A stretch of 64,000 bases of DNA from Moringa oleifera (GCA_021397835.1 JAJFZO010000866.1:131501-195500); one strand, 5' to 3'; counted from the first letter of the stretch, positions 12,720 to 26,645 are shown. The notes: generated from the letters alone by a model not told the origin. Numbers and translations: made by a program.

Positions 12720-13093
12720 ACAATATACAATGGTTTGCAAATTTCATGCCCCAAACTAACACAAGGAAACCTTAAAACTCTTAAGAGTTGGTCTAATGAA
12801 TTATTGTGAGCTCGTTTTACAGTAGTATGATAACATTAATAATAACAAATTCAGTTAAGCTGAGCTGTAATGTGTCATGGTTTCACCTTAATCTAACTAA
12901 ACTCCCAATATGAAGCAAGCCCCAGAAGATAAAAATTTCTGGATCCATACCAAATATTGCCTAGAATACTTCCTAGGTGCCCAAGAAGGCTGCTCTATGC
13001 ATCTCCTCCTGTTTCATGATCAAATGCATTAATCTCTCATTGGCAGTCCATGCAACCAGCATCCTAAGAGAGCTACATACCCATTTGAGGAAT

Positions 13094-16000
13094 TTAAAGT
13101 TCATCATGCCCCAGTGGTTGTTCTTGGTTCATCAAATCAAGTTTCTCTTCCAGTTCCTGTCACATTTCACCGTACACACAATCCTGTCAAGAGATTCCAT
13201 GGAAAGACATGCGAATAAAACAAAGTTATTTCAAAGTGACGAATTACTTTAAGCTTTTCTCCCAAGCAAAGAGCTGGAGTCGATAATAACGCCATGTATC
13301 TGCATCACAGAAAGGTTAGGGTGTGCAACCATGAGAACTATAGAGAGAGAGAGAGAGTAACAGTACTCGCAACGGCTTGGTTCATCTACATCGGCAACCT
13401 CATTTTTCAACCCACATCTTAACTTGACCTGTCAAACAACAAAAGCAATTTGTGGGATCTTTCTTGTCCTATTAATGTGAATGTTATTTGTGTAACAAGT
13501 CCATCAGTTTATCAATATTATTTCAAATCTGATTTAACTCATTTAACTTGAACTAGGCCTAATCAAATGCAACAAATTTGCAGTTGCAAGGAGTTCCACA
13601 ACGTTGTATCAAACTATAGCATGGATCAATGTAGTTAACAATTCAGAATACCTTCAAACTTCTAGCAGGACCATTCCAGCACTTATCACCATTGGAAAAT
13701 ATCATGACTCTATACGAGTCCTCAAATTTGTCCCAGTGCCTATTTAGCAGAATCAAAGAACACAACAAGAACATGAGAATCATTAAAATATTACCTAAAA
13801 GCTGCATGCTCACACACATGCACATGCGCACAGACACATATACAACCATGTGGAGCGAGAGAAGGTATTTAAAAGAAAAGAGCATCTTAGTAGTTAGCAG
13901 TTGACATCAACCTTCTTTCCAACTGATAATAGGTCATGTACATGCATCATGCTGGAATCTGTAGCAGCTGCCTGTCAATAATCTTCCTAATAAAGTGTTT
14001 AGTGTTGCACTCAAATGATTGCAATGACTAGTACTAGTTGATTGATTCATACTGAGATATAAAGGTGCTTTTATGACATGGATGTCTCAGGTGGTTGTTT
14101 GACTAACATCCAGTAAGAGCAAAGGATACCCCTAATTATCTTCACATAGAAAATGACACTGGGGATAATAGGCAAGGATAATTCAGACAAAAGTGGCACT
14201 TACCCTAAGCAAGTTGTGGTGTAACTCTCCACCTGGGATGCTTGTTTATATGGGCAGACTTTGTACACATACCTGAACCAGAATTTTGGTTTCTCAAAGA
14301 TGAACAGATAACATCACAACAACTGCAACTGCCTGTATAATGTAGTAAACGAACAAAGAACATAAATAACTAAACAACAAAATCCGTTACTTATTCTGCT
14401 TGTTCTCGAAACAATGACCATAAAATGAATAGAACTCCTTCTCCAGTCCTGTAATATCAAGTATTGAGTTAGTCTTCAGCAGTCAACCAATTATAAGTAA
14501 ATAGCAAGCATAAGAAACAGAAGGAGTTCATTAGACCAACCAAAGTCATGTCTTAGCTTTTGTTCCAAGCTTGATATCCTTGACTGGATTTTAGACAGCT
14601 TGGCACTGGACTCATCATATTCCTTACGTATACGAGCAGCCTCTGCTGATGCCAAAGATTGACAACTCCATCAAATGTACCTCCTGTTTTGGTGAGCAGT
14701 GTAAACAAAATGATCTCATAACATACCTGATTTGTCAACAGGAGTTTGAAACAAATTAACAGCCTTCAAAATGCTCCTTACAGTATCTTGTATCTTCTCC
14801 AACCAAGATGTGTTAACTTTGGTGGTATCTGCCATTACATTTAGAATATGAGCAACTTGTGATCATTAAGGCTAATTAGAAACAACTTCAGATCCTTAAA
14901 ACATGATAATAAGCTACTGAGAAGAAACAGTTGCAAACCTGACAAGTCCAGTTCATCATCTATGTCAGACTTGTATGGGGAACTGGAATCATCATGATCC
15001 TCGTCTTCATAAGCTTCATCTATCTGTTTTTCTATATCATGATCGTCATATTTTCCATGCTCATCATCACTGTCTGTAGCATAGCCATCATATTCCTCAT
15101 CATGGGAAACCTGTGGCATCTCCTCATGGTCTTCATGATCACTATCTCTTGCAGCATCATCTTTCTCAGTTTGCTTCTCAGATTTTTCTCCTGTCCAACG
15201 AGAAGCAACAAGACGGCCCAACTCTTCCCTTGACAATCCCTCGGTGTTCTGAGATACAATCTCGCCAGGCTGATACCATGCACCACAATTGGCAAAGACA
15301 ACAAGTAGTGACAAAGGAGATTTGCAAAATTGTAGACATGTCACAATTTTAGATATCAAGAAAACTGGATTAATTCAAAGCATGCTCCATATTCTGGTAA
15401 AACATATTAACAAAATAACCAATACTGATAAACGTATCACTTGACCAACTTTGCTGGATATACTGCTGATATGGTATGGCACCAAAGAAAGTACTTTACT
15501 GGCTTAACTTCATGGAAAGCATAAAATAAGAAACATAGGTGTCAAACACAACATGATTACACGATCATTCTAGAAAGAAATACTTACTAGTAACTAGACT
15601 GCAACAAGCAACTGTTTGAGGTAACATCAGAGATGTAGAAAAAGCCAACAAAGAGTGAAACCATTCCCACAAGTGACGGCTCCTAGACTCGTAGACTCGC
15701 ATTAAAAAATTAGTCCTCTTTGGCTCATAGTACAGGGAAGGAGGTAATAACCCACCCTGACGGCACTAAGATGCAGTCAGACTTAGATGGTTTATAATGT
15801 ACAAACATGTGGTAAAAAAGCAACAAGATGGGGATTTGGTAACTATGGCTTAAACCATTTCTTCTGAAATTTAGCTTTCTTGACTTCATCTTGAAACAGT
15901 GTGCTATTGGTTTTTCTGTTAGTAGCATTTCCCCTAAATAAAATAAAGGTATTCTAATTAATAATACAAATTGAAAACTAAGGCAAGTGCACATGAAAAG

Positions 16001-19000
16001 AACCTGATTTATTTCTATATATATATATATAACCTCTATCACATCATGTCATGTCGTATCATGTTATATCATTGTAGAGGATCATCATTTTTTTTTTCAT
16101 TACCATAAACATGTGGCCTTCAAAGCATGTTTAATACAAGAAAAGTCAACATTCATACATTGTACAAATAAGTAGGTCTACAAAACCAGAGAAGTTTTAC
16201 TCAATTTGCAGAGATATGGTTTTTAAGAAAGAAAAAATGTGAGATGGTTATTGTCTCTTGGTACATATAAACTTTTGGTAGAATTGCTAAGTGTCTTAGT
16301 CTCATACATCCACTTAGCATCTCACTTTGTCTCATTGTATTTTAGTCCTTACAAAATTTCAATTTACCTCCTACAACTTATGTAATTCACAATATGCCTA
16401 GCACACCTTTAAGAATTGACAACAAACTTCTAGAATTCATGTGACCTAAGCAATTCTCAATAAGCATCAAGTGCACAGTATACACATTTAAATACATATC
16501 AATGTATACATGACTACATGTGTGCCTACAATCATGGCATGTGAATGTAGTGAGAATAGGGATATTACACCACAACACCAAGTAAACAAGCTGATTGTCA
16601 CTGTGACTGGTCCACAGCCTTGTATTAAATAATAGATGTCCAAAAGAGAGCCATTGTGACTGCAAGACTGTGCAATGTAGGCTTTGTAGAAAGGGAAGAA
16701 AGCTCGAAATTTGGGAGAAAACATTGGCAGAAACAGAAAGAGGAAATAGAGGAGCAGGAGAGAGAGAGAGAAGAGAGAAAGGGAAGAAATACCATTTTAC
16801 CTCTTATCCAGATCTAATTTGCTTGGAGATCATGCAGCCAATTTATAGGCAATGTAGCTAATTCCTAATTAAACTATAGTTGAAATTTCCTAATAAAAAA
16901 ATAACCTAGCCTAAGCTAGGTATAAATTTATTCTAATTGAAATAAAGAAAAAATAACAGAACTAAATTTAAGCGTAATTCAAATAAAAAGCTAACACATA
17001 TTCTACTCCAATCCTCATTTTATGCCTATGATAAGTCTTGAGTTTCGAATGATGACTTGCATCACTATGTTATCATAACAACCATTGCATCAATGTTAAT
17101 GAATGATATTTTATAAATTTTCATTCCCAATCAAACAACTTAGTAGATGTCTCCTTCTGGATAGGTCTGCTAACTGATTTCTGTAATAAAATGACCAAAT
17201 AACACTCTTGAAACCTTGAGATAAAGCAACAAAATTACAAAGAGATCATTTTCAATGAATAATCAGACAGAAGAAAAGAAAAATATATATATATAAGAGA
17301 AACTACCTCTTTCTTGACCTCACCGGGAGGCACCTCCTTTCCTGCATTATGTTCAGTCTCAGATGAAACAGGAGAATTGTCCTCACTTTCTGATGATAGA
17401 AACTCTTCCTTGGTTCTCACTGGATGCTACATTGGAAAAGAATATATCATCATTTAATGTTGACATTATTATGTTGACATTATGACTACAACACCTATTG
17501 AAGTATATTTCTGAAAGAACTATACAAATGCAACAAACTCTGGGTTTACCTGGTCTGCTTCCTTAACTGGAGATCCTCCATTGTTCGAAGCATCATGATT
17601 TTCAACTTCATCTCCTAGCTCCTGAATATAAGTCTATTTCAGCACCCCATTACAAGGTTCCAAATGTGAAAAGTAGAAGAGAATAATATGCAAAACAAAG
17701 GAATAGAGACTTTGAAGTAGTTTAAATCACAACAAATGGAAGTTCGTGTGCATTAACTTCTTAATATGAAGTCAGGAAAATAATTTGAAGTACTATCATC
17801 AAGGAAAGGAGAAGATTTTAAGGGTTTTTAAGTAACAACTTCCAAGCTGTAGTCTTAAAAAGGAAAAGAAAGAAAAAAAAAAATTCTTCCACACAACAGC
17901 ATAATCTACAACCTTATAAGCATGAGACCATACTCACACTAATCACCAAGAGAAATAGCAAGTATTATTCATTGCATATGCAGATATCAGAGGGCAATTT
18001 GGTTTGCAAGAAGACACTACCAAGCTATTGTGACCTTAATTCATCTAGAAGATGAAAACAGATACACATCTTTAAAGCTGCAGGTTAAAGAAGGTTATCA
18101 AAGACTATATGTCCAACCTGATCTGAATCAGAATCATCCATAGTACCAATTGTATCATCATGTGCCCTTCCCATAGGCAATTCTTCACTGCCATCTTTCT
18201 CTTCAGCTTCACCTTTTTTGCTCTTTGCTGCCTGTTCAGCTTCTTTTTTTTCCTTCTCTTCCTTTTCTTTCTGCAAGCGTTCCTTTTCCTCCGCCTTCTC
18301 TATTTGTTCTTTACGCTCTAAACAGGGAAAAAAGAGAAGCCCTATGATACTACACCCAATATCATAAAATGCATTCATATGTTAAAGTGCAAACAGTGTC
18401 ATCTCTGCTCCCAGTAACCCACACACTGAATATTACACACTATTACAGATTCAATCAGATGCATACATTTTTTTTTTTTTTGGGGTCACACCGATGCCTA
18501 CTATTCATTTGAAAGTTTTCACCTTTCTCCTTTTGCAATGAACCAATGGAAGGACACAACATTTTGGTACATATATTTGAGTGTCATGTACATACCGAAG
18601 TTACTACCTTTAAGCTGTTGAACAAGGTCCTTCAGTATTTTCTCCTCATTCTTCAGCTTTTTCAGTTCAGCATCATCTCTGGCAACAGCTACTTTTGCTT
18701 GCTCAACTTCCCGTTTCCTTAGAGCAACCCCCTCCCTGTACGTGGCAATCTTTTTCTTCAATTTATCTCTAGCTACTTTCCCAGCCTCCCAGCATGTATT
18801 TGGGCACTTCAATTTACCATCATACTCATCACTCCCGTCACAGCAGTCTGCGCATTGTGGGCCGGTAAAAAGAAATTATAAAAGGAAAACTTAACAACAG
18901 TGAGGATAGACAATAGAAGGTTAGCTACAAACAAACTTCCAGGCAAGAACATAGACATTATCAATCTTCTTTTATGCTGTTGGGAGCAACCTTCCCCTCC

Positions 19001-20230
19001 TACCAGGGCCCATCAAAAACTGCCTGGAGAGCTCCCTCCCCCTCCCCCCCAAAAGAAGAAGACCTCTTGAAGAAGAACACAGCTAAAATCAACTTTTCCT
19101 GATTTATATTTCTTGATAAGAATTGTCTTTCAGGTTCTCAGATTTCAACCAACTCAACTGTTTACGGATTAGTGTATTACAATCATGTGCAATATGAATA
19201 CCAAATGCATGCATGTTATCATTCCATGTATCTCATTCATTAGACTAGAGGAGGTGAAAAAGTACATAAGATCACAAGGGCACAAACGAAAGCTGTAGAT
19301 TCAGACACAAAGCTAATGCAGAAAAGATCAAACGAGGATTTGAGTCAGCAAAACACTTACCACAAATACCATCATTCACTCTTGAAGAAAATATAAATTT
19401 GGGAACATGCCCGGCATTCTGACAATAAAATTTCCCATTTGGGCAGGCCGATGTACCTGCAACCGTCAATAGATAAATCATCAAGCAAAGGTTATAAAGT
19501 AGATATGATGTCATAATCTAAAGTCTAAACGGCCAAGAATTAAAATAGAATGCTACCAGGGCTGAAACTCCTGATGCACTAAAAGCTACCATTCAACCAA
19601 AGCCGCATGGAGAAGTACCGGAAAGCATGAGGCCAAATAATATGCGATGTCAAAATTCCTCTTACTGTAAAAAATCTCCTAAGTCTAGCTTACATTAGGA
19701 AGGCAGCAATTTATGTTGGTCTAATGTCACAGAATCACATGGTATCAAGCACTAAAGATAAATCGAATTAAATACACTCACCGAGTCGCCAAAAATTAAT
19801 TTATTGCAGCTAAAAAGCAAGAAAGAGTGAAGGACATGGGAAATATGAAGGACCTGGCTCGTCAGTGCCATCGGGGCAATCACAAAAGTCATCATTGAGC
19901 TGAGCTTTGGCGAATTTGTCGGATCCATCTTTGCACTTTATCTCTGAGGAGGACTTATAATATTTCTCATCTGGGAATCTCACGGAGATGCGAGGAGAAC
20001 AAAGCCCACAAAATCAATATCCCTCAAAATATTCTTTAAAGGAAAAAAAATGAAATTGAAAATAAGAAAAGAAAGCAGAACCAAAGAGAATGTGAAACTA
20101 GCAACGACGCGAAACCTTCAGGAGAGATTCCGAGAAATGGGTCTTTGGGGACAGAAGAGGCTGATCTAGCAAGTGAAGCTATACATAAAGCACCCAATGC
20201 AAGAGAGACGAATATCGAAATCACTCTCAT
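13094..20230 (-). CDS. PSL4: Glucosidase II beta subunit (ER quality control)
   Basis: Sixteen exons in coding order: 20230-20116, 19970-19854, 19456-19361, 18847-18608, 18317-18118, 17621-17550, 17426-17307, 15269-14939, 14828-14727, 14642-14541, 14448-14391, 14272-14204, 13739-13652, 13428-13367, 13299-13248 and 13156-13094. All phases agree, giving 628 residues. A signal peptide (1 to about 25) is followed by two cysteine-rich PRKCSH/LDLa-like modules ([20 protein letters not shown]), an acidic Lys/Glu coiled-coil middle, an acidic Asp/Glu stretch, and a C-terminal MRH domain (about 518-605) with CWNGPARS and EPSRCEY. The protein ends in HDEL, the ER-retention signal. In the family it holds the catalytic alpha subunit in the ER and binds mannose while glucose is trimmed from N-glycans. 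The symbol follows the Arabidopsis gene. Confidence 0.95.
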
Positions 20231-21798
20231 GTTTCTGCAGAAGCAACCAGGGAATCAGAAAAGGCACCAATACAGGGCTTTAGTAATTGCCCACCTGATT
20301 TCCCTACTATATACTCAAAAATAAAAATAAAAAATAGGAATTTAGGAGTAAAGACACTTGTTGAACTATGGTGAGTCTGTGAGAAAGAGGAGTAGAAGCT
20401 GGGAGCACATGAGGCGCGTTGCAGGCAAAACGTCGTTGTTTTCGCCTCGCAGAGGTCGCATAATATTATTAAGAGGTTGTTACCTTTTTTTTTCTTTTTA
20501 AATAAAAGGTCATATCCTTTTTGAATGTTTTTTTGATTAGAGTAGAGGTGATCAAATCGATAAATCAAATTATAATTTTTAAAATTTAATTAAATAAAAA
20601 TTAATATAAATAATTTTGATTTTAAATTATAAAATTACTTAAAATATAATTAAATTACTATTTATATATTTTTAATCAAAATCGAAATTAACAATTTTGA
20701 TTTGGTTTTAATTAAATTAGTTAAAAATATATAAATAATTTAATTTTAAAAAACTAATTTAAAATGATTATTCATTTTATTTAAATAAATTTTAGTTAAA
20801 ATATAAAATATTAATCTTTTTGAATAGATTTTGGGTCAATTTTAAATTTAATTTAAACTTAATAAATCTAAATCGCTTATAAATAGAAATTTAAATTGCT
20901 TTTAAATTAATTTTTAATCAAAACTAAAATTTAACAATTTAAATTTTAATTCATTCTAATTATGAATTTTAAATCAATTATTAAAAATCAAAACTGAATT
21001 AAACTTTAATCATAGCCATTCATAAAACGGAACGTTACTTTTAACTTTTGTATTACTAATATAACTTACAAGATTTCATCACCCATAAATAACTAAATGA
21101 TAAAAATAAAAAAACTAAAAATTTAATAAACCATATTCAATTTATGTTATCAATAAATTTTAACATTTAAAAATAATAAATTAAATTTTAATTTAGTAAT
21201 TATAAAAAAGCAATTATATTTTTATTCACCCTTAAATAAAATAAAATAACAATAAAATAAGAAAGAAAAAATTAAAATTCTTATAAACCATGTTCAGTAT
21301 ATGTTATCAATAAATTTTAATATTTGAAAAATAATAAATTAAATTTTGAATTATTAATTTTATTTTAATAATTATAAAAAATTAATAATATATTAATTAT
21401 TAAAATATTTTAAAAAACAAATTATATGAGTTTTTACTTTATTTTGGTTTTATTTTTAAATTTAGATGATCTTTATTTGAAAATTTTTAAAATTTTAAAA
21501 CTGTTAAGTTAACAAATATATTATTTAAATATATAAAAAAGTTTAAAATTTTTTATAATAAGAATCTGAATGCGTTTCTATATTTATAAAAAATTGAATT
21601 AACAGTATAAAGTTTAATTTAAATTAAATTAATGAATTAAGATTTAATTAATAATATTTAAGTAATATAAAATACTCATTAATGTTTTATAATTTTTTTT
21701 AAAAGGAAAAAAAGAAAAAAGACGTCATCCCCTTGGTGCTGGATATTTGCTATAAATTTCTTATCTTCTACTTTCAGCATTTCAGACAGGCAGGCAAA
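20231..21798. other. AT-rich divergent promoter region
   Basis: It separates the glucosidase II beta (-) and NusB-domain (+) start codons. From about 20540 to 21700 it is almost entirely A/T with short degenerate TTTAAATT-type words and no usable reading frame. Promoter elements of both genes must lie at its edges; I cannot single one out. Confidence 0.7.
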
Positions 21799-24700
21799 AT
21801 GGAGGGAACCTCGCTACTGAGCTTGCATTCTTCGTTGTGTTCTCCTTATTCTAGAACCCAACTGAAATTATATGTTGAGCATTTATTTTCACCTCTCTAT
21901 TCTTCATGCTTTGGGAAATGCCGCCTTGTGAGTTTTGTTCCGAATTTGAGGGCCAAAAACCAGGCAATGGGACTCTTTTGCCGTCCAAGTCGAACTCCCA
22001 AATTTTCGGTTGAAGATACAACGGAAAAGGCAGGAGAAGTGATGACTGTGATGCCGAAGATTGATAAAAGTGGTAGATTTTGCAGCCCCAGAGCAGCCCG
22101 AGAGCTCGCTCTGTATGTTTCTGCCCCTTTCTTTGAACTCTGCCATCCTGTATTCCTTGGTTTTCGTTTTTCTTGTTGCTGTGTGCTGGTTTTCTTGCTG
22201 TATGTCAATGTACTTGCTTTTTTACTGAATCACACTTTGGGTAAGCTGTGTTTGCTTTGGTTTGTTTTTCCTGGAAATCGCAAATTGTTAAACAAATCAA
22301 CTAATGTGCTTGTTTGGTTGGTGAGGCTATTACAAACAAGAGGAACTTCACAATTGCAGGTTTTTTTATCTTAGGCTTCTAGTTTGTTTTGCTTTCCTGG
22401 AGGTTTGAGCAACGTCAAAACCTTTCTTTTCTTTTTATTTTTTTTTTTATTTTTATCAGATAACCTTTCATTAACTGAAGCCTAGTAAATTTTAGCAGAG
22501 TAGTTAGGTGAATTCTCTATTTGTTAGAATGCAAGTATAAAGAGATGACAAATCTATCAAAATGCTGTCACATCCTTAAAAACACTGAAGTATGACATCA
22601 AAATTATAATGTTCTGGTCCCTTCATGTAGTGTTGCTGCAACTACATGAAGTGTGGATCATCTTCTCTTCTATTTTTGCCTTTCTTTTTAAATTTGTGTC
22701 TTTATGCGTATTATACTGAAGGAAAGAAATACATGATTTGTCATTTGACACTAAGATAAAAATAAGTAACTTTCTTATGCTGGGTTCATTGCCAGAGTAA
22801 TAGTATATGCAGCATGTTTAGAAGGATCTGACCCAATTCGCCTATTTGAGAAGCGAATAAATGCAAGAAGAGGTAATGTCTCATGTCATGACATGCTTTT
22901 TGCTGTACCAACTCTTATCAACCAATTTATACTTTCTTGAGAAACGTTAAGCAGTTAATCATTTTCTAGTTCTGTCCAGTATATGCTCATAAAATAGCTT
23001 CATTATAACTTACATGTGCAGAACCTGGTTATGAGTTCAACAAGGAATCATTGTTGGAATACAACCACATGAGCTTTGGAGAGCCACCTGTCACAACAGA
23101 GACAATAGAAGAAGCAGATGAGCTGCTCCAAAATGATGAAAAGGAAACTGCAATTGGTAAGATTTGGAGTTAAGAATTTGAAATACATATATGTATATAT
23201 ATGTATCTATATATTATATATTCTTCAACATTACTTCTCTTATTGTCTATATGTTTTCTATCTTTTTGATGCTCTTCTTTTTTCTTGTATTTTTAATGAA
23301 TAGACAGATCCCTGAGTTAGCTTTTAGAACAGTTTTGACCTTTGGATATCTATATTTTTTATCTATATCGTTTGGGTGGTACGTTTTTCTCTTTGCTCTA
23401 TGACTACAAAATGACAATTTTTTTCTTTTTCCTTTCTATGTTTTTGTCTCTAGTATAGATATTTTACTGCCCTATAACAGAATAATTATCTTTTTCTGAC
23501 TGATCATTCTTGTTTGGCTTTTCATGATCATCACCAAGATATCACCTTTCCGTGATCTTGAACTATGTTAGCATTGACTATAGCGAGCTGATACGTTCTG
23601 CAGCTTACCGCATAGGTTATCGCTAGTAGACTTGGACCTGGTTTCTTCTTTGAGATGGTTGCCAGTTCTAGGCCTCCCATGTACAAGCCAAATATATGAT
23701 ACTTATACTTCATCATCTGCTGTTGGTTATGACTCCAATGTTGTAGGAACTTCCATGATATTTTTGTTATTCAAGGTTTTTACTTGTCACATGATTCCTA
23801 GAATCCAGTTTGCTTGCTAAGCACTCAGGCTTGGTTTCTTGATAGAGATTGTCAATATCATATATTATGATCATGTTTAAAGTATTTAATGATGAGGGTC
23901 CCCCATTTCCTTGTTCATTTTCCTCTTTCTCGTGGATTGGATTTAATAAATGAACTCTTATTTAGGATGATGGTTTTGATATCTCAGTTTTTATTATGTA
24001 AAAAACTCCTAAAGCCCTTCATTTGATGGGAACTTGCAGTAATTTGAAGTTATTCCCATACAACGGTTATGTACCAAAGAAATGCAATAATATGCATTCT
24101 CTAAGGATCAGCACTTTGCAACTTACTCATCAAGAATTGGTAAACACTATATCCTTTAGGTTCACTGGTCATTGTAATAACTTAGCATCCTGGCATAAGG
24201 GGAATGCTTGATGTTAAAAATTCCAGACAATTAACTTGGTTAATGTACTTTGGGAGAGAAGATGGCGGAAGAATAGTTGGATGTGATAAGGGATCCTTGT
24301 ACCAATTATACTTAAGCTGGAATGCTTGCCAATAATTGGCCACTTCTTTGTGTCAATTAAGGAGGGAACTCCTCCTAGAAGACAGTATTATGCTACAGAT
24401 TTGGAAAGCTAAACTCACAAATTTAGAACTTATGCTTGCTTGCATGCCTGACTTCCTACTTTCTTGTGCCTCTTTGCACGCAAGACAACTTAGTTGATTT
24501 TGTGGTCTGTGTATCTCAGAGGCGGAAGTTCTTTCAGCTCCTCCAAAGTTGGTCTACAGCAAACTACTTCTGCGGTAAACCCCCCCAAGTCATCATTTCA
24601 TCAATTAATTTATTGTCATTAAGTAACAGACTAGAGCAGTTGTTGGCCACAGAAAGTGGTTGTCTGTCTGTCTGCCTGCATGTCTGTTTCTGTCTATGCA

Positions 24701-25519
24701 TGTGTGTGGAAGAGAGAGAGATAGAGATGGAGATCTAACTATGACTTCAAACTTGCCATTGTGCTTTTTGCAGTTTCACCAGGAAACTTTTGGTTGCAGT
24801 TACGGATAAGTGGGACAAACATGTCCTTGTCATTAATAAAGTTGCTCCACCAAATTGGAAGGTAAGCCAACACAGGTATTTTCATATGTGCAATGTCTAA
24901 TATCACACGTGCTGCAAGAAAATCCTATTGTCGACAGTTGAGTAGCTTACATATGGTTTTGCTTTTTCTGGAAAAGATTGCTGCTATCTGTTTAAGATCT
25001 TGATCTGTTTGGTCTGTCTGTTGCATGATTATGAAGCCATGGCATTTAAGTTTAAAGCTGACTTTAAATATCTCTTGCTTTGATCCTCTTTGTAAACTCC
25101 TGTTGGCTTTGACATCCATGAGGAGCTTGTGCATATATTTGTTATACATGCTTGTACCCATAATGTTGACCTTCGTGCTTGATTTATTTCAGAATGAGCC
25201 AGCAGGTAGAATACTGGAGTTCTGTATCCTGCACTTGGCTATGTCTGAGATCTCAGTTCTTGGGACCCGGCACCAGATAGTCATAAATGAGGTTTCTTCC
25301 TCTCTCTCTCTCTTCTTGTCATGCTATTTCCAGTTTAATTCATTTTCACCCACTATAATCATGCACTGCTCTCAAGTGAAGGCTGTTGATCTTGCAAAGC
25401 GGTTCTGTGATGGGGCAGCACCACGCATAATCAATGGGTGTCTGAGGACTTTTGTGAAGGATTTGACAGGGATTGGTGTAGCTCAAGCCTCAGAGGCAAA
25501 GCAGGAAGTGTCGGTCTAA
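21799..25519 (+). CDS. Plastid NusB-domain antitermination protein
   Basis: Exons 21799-22112, 22796-22872, 23022-23156, 24520-24574, 24774-24861, 25193-25291 and 25382-25519 give 301 residues. About 85 N-terminal residues are Ser/Arg-rich with few acids, as in a chloroplast transit peptide. The conserved block starts at KSGRFCSPRAARELAL, and the NusB fold fills the C-terminal half: LLRFTRKLLVAV, ILHLAMSEISVLGTRHQIV, AVDLAKRFCDGAAPRIING. Bacterial NusB binds boxA RNA with S10 to prevent early termination on rRNA operons; a similar role in plastid rRNA transcription is inferred. From memory it matches Arabidopsis At4g26370. The last intron ends in AAG instead of CAG/TAG. An in-frame ATG at 21733 would add 22 residues; I chose 21799 because transit-peptide character begins there. 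Confidence 0.93.
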
Positions 25520-26093
25520 GTTTGGAGTGAAGGTATTTGAGGCCGTTCTCTGTACTAGTCACTGGAAATCCCTCAACCAAAGTGGACTGAAGAACCTGTA
25601 TATGCAGTTAAATGTTAAGAGTAGCTTTGTCTGTCTGTCTTTTAGCAGAGTTGTATCAAAAAGAATCATATATAGTTGGGGCCGAATCTAACTTATTAGC
25701 TGCTGAGTAATCTTTGGTATTTGATGGCAGAGCAGAGCATTGTGTATGATCATATGGTTGTTATGATCCTTATAAATGCCCCATGTTGTATGCTGTGTGG
25801 ATAATGTAAGTGATTTTATGCTGCTCTGGTGGGAGCGTAAGCTTTTGTTGTTGATGAAGTGGATGACTTTATTTTTCATTTTTGATGCTCCGAGTCCAAG
25901 CTCTTATGTTCATGTGATACACAATCTTTCATATAAAATTTTCAGTCCTCAGCAAACAAAACCTATGCAAAGATCATTAATGGTAACTGTATCCGTCTCT
26001 AATTCTATTAATTTGTCCATATCAAGGCTTCAACATAATTTTATTTATTATTATTATTTTTTTTTTGGAAAGAGACTGGGTGGAATTTCTAGA
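25520..26093. other. 3' region of the NusB-domain gene
   Basis: No coding sequence is seen. It is probable 3' UTR followed by a short spacer before the site II/telo-box promoter that starts near 26094. Confidence 0.55.
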
Positions 26094-26240
26094 GGCCCAA
26101 GGTTGATGGGCCAAAATTGGCCCATCATGGCCTGATCTCTCTGTTGCGTATGGAGCCTAAGATGATTTACACCGCCGCCACAGGATAGCATTGCCCACGA
26201 GTTTTGAGGTCTTAGGGTTTTCTTTTTTTCTCTATATAAA
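26094..26240 (+). promoter_or_regulatory. Site II + telo box + TATA promoter of a probable snoRNA gene
   Basis: Three site II cores (TGGGCC or its complement) lie at 26094-26099, 26107-26112 and 26119-26124. A telo box (TAGGGTTT) is at 26213-26220 and a TATA box (TATATAAA) at 26233-26240. In plants this combination is typical of ribosomal-protein and polycistronic snoRNA genes. No protein gene follows on this strand for over 4 kb, whereas C/D box elements do, so I assign the promoter to a noncoding transcript starting at about 26265-26275. Confidence 0.7.
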
Positions 26241-26419
26241 GGAGATTAGACTACAGCAAGGCTGCTCACCTGTTGAGGGGACGGTGCGTTTGCTCCTCTG
26301 TCAATCTTCTCTCTGTCAGGTTCAGTAATATCCTTGCTTATCAATTATTTGCTATTTTTCTTTTTAGGATGTTTTTCGGAAAATTTTAAGTGCTATTAAG
26401 CCTAATATTGCAGTTCTAT

Positions 26420-26578
26420 GATCCATCTTTTCAGTGGATCAAAGAATCTATCGTAAGGCGATAATGATGGTTCTTTGTATGCATACACACCTCTGTATGT
26501 ATACTCTGCCTTAAGCTCCGATTTTCCTTTTTCAATGTTGATTGTGTAGGATTCTTCGGTGACAAGGCAGATACATCT
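26420..26578 (+). ncRNA. Stem-rich RNA candidate, possibly H/ACA-like
   Basis: Several perfect inverted repeats lie in 160 bases. GATCCA/TGGATC pairs 26420-26425 with 26435-26440. CAAAGAA/TTCTTTG pairs 26440-26446 with 26471-26477 and encloses TATCG/CGATA (26449-26453, 26459-26463). CTGCCTT/AAGGCAG pairs 26506-26512 with 26564-26570. The last stem is followed by ATACATCT, placing an ACA three bases before a plausible 3' end, as in H/ACA snoRNAs. I could not find a proper H box (ANANNA) between the hairpins, so the class is uncertain. Confidence 0.35.
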
Positions 26579-26645
26579 AAACCTTATATTCTCCTTTTTC
26601 GCTCCATTGGTCGTTTGCTTTTCTCTTTTCCTTTGGTTTTTAACT

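Larger units (their letters stand above)
11654..13093. other. Pyruvate kinase leader/promoter and glucosidase II beta 3' region
   Basis: No gene is recognised. On the minus strand this is first the 3' UTR of the glucosidase II beta gene and then the pyruvate kinase promoter and leader. It contains a GA/CT run (11808-11823), a perfect 39-bp tandem duplication and a (GT)n microsatellite. Confidence 0.6.

Noticed and set aside
21733..21798. Upstream in-frame ATG for the NusB-domain protein
   Set aside because: It would add 22 hydrophobic residues before a normal transit peptide. The ATG at 21799 fits the family start better, though the upstream one is not excluded by a stop codon.
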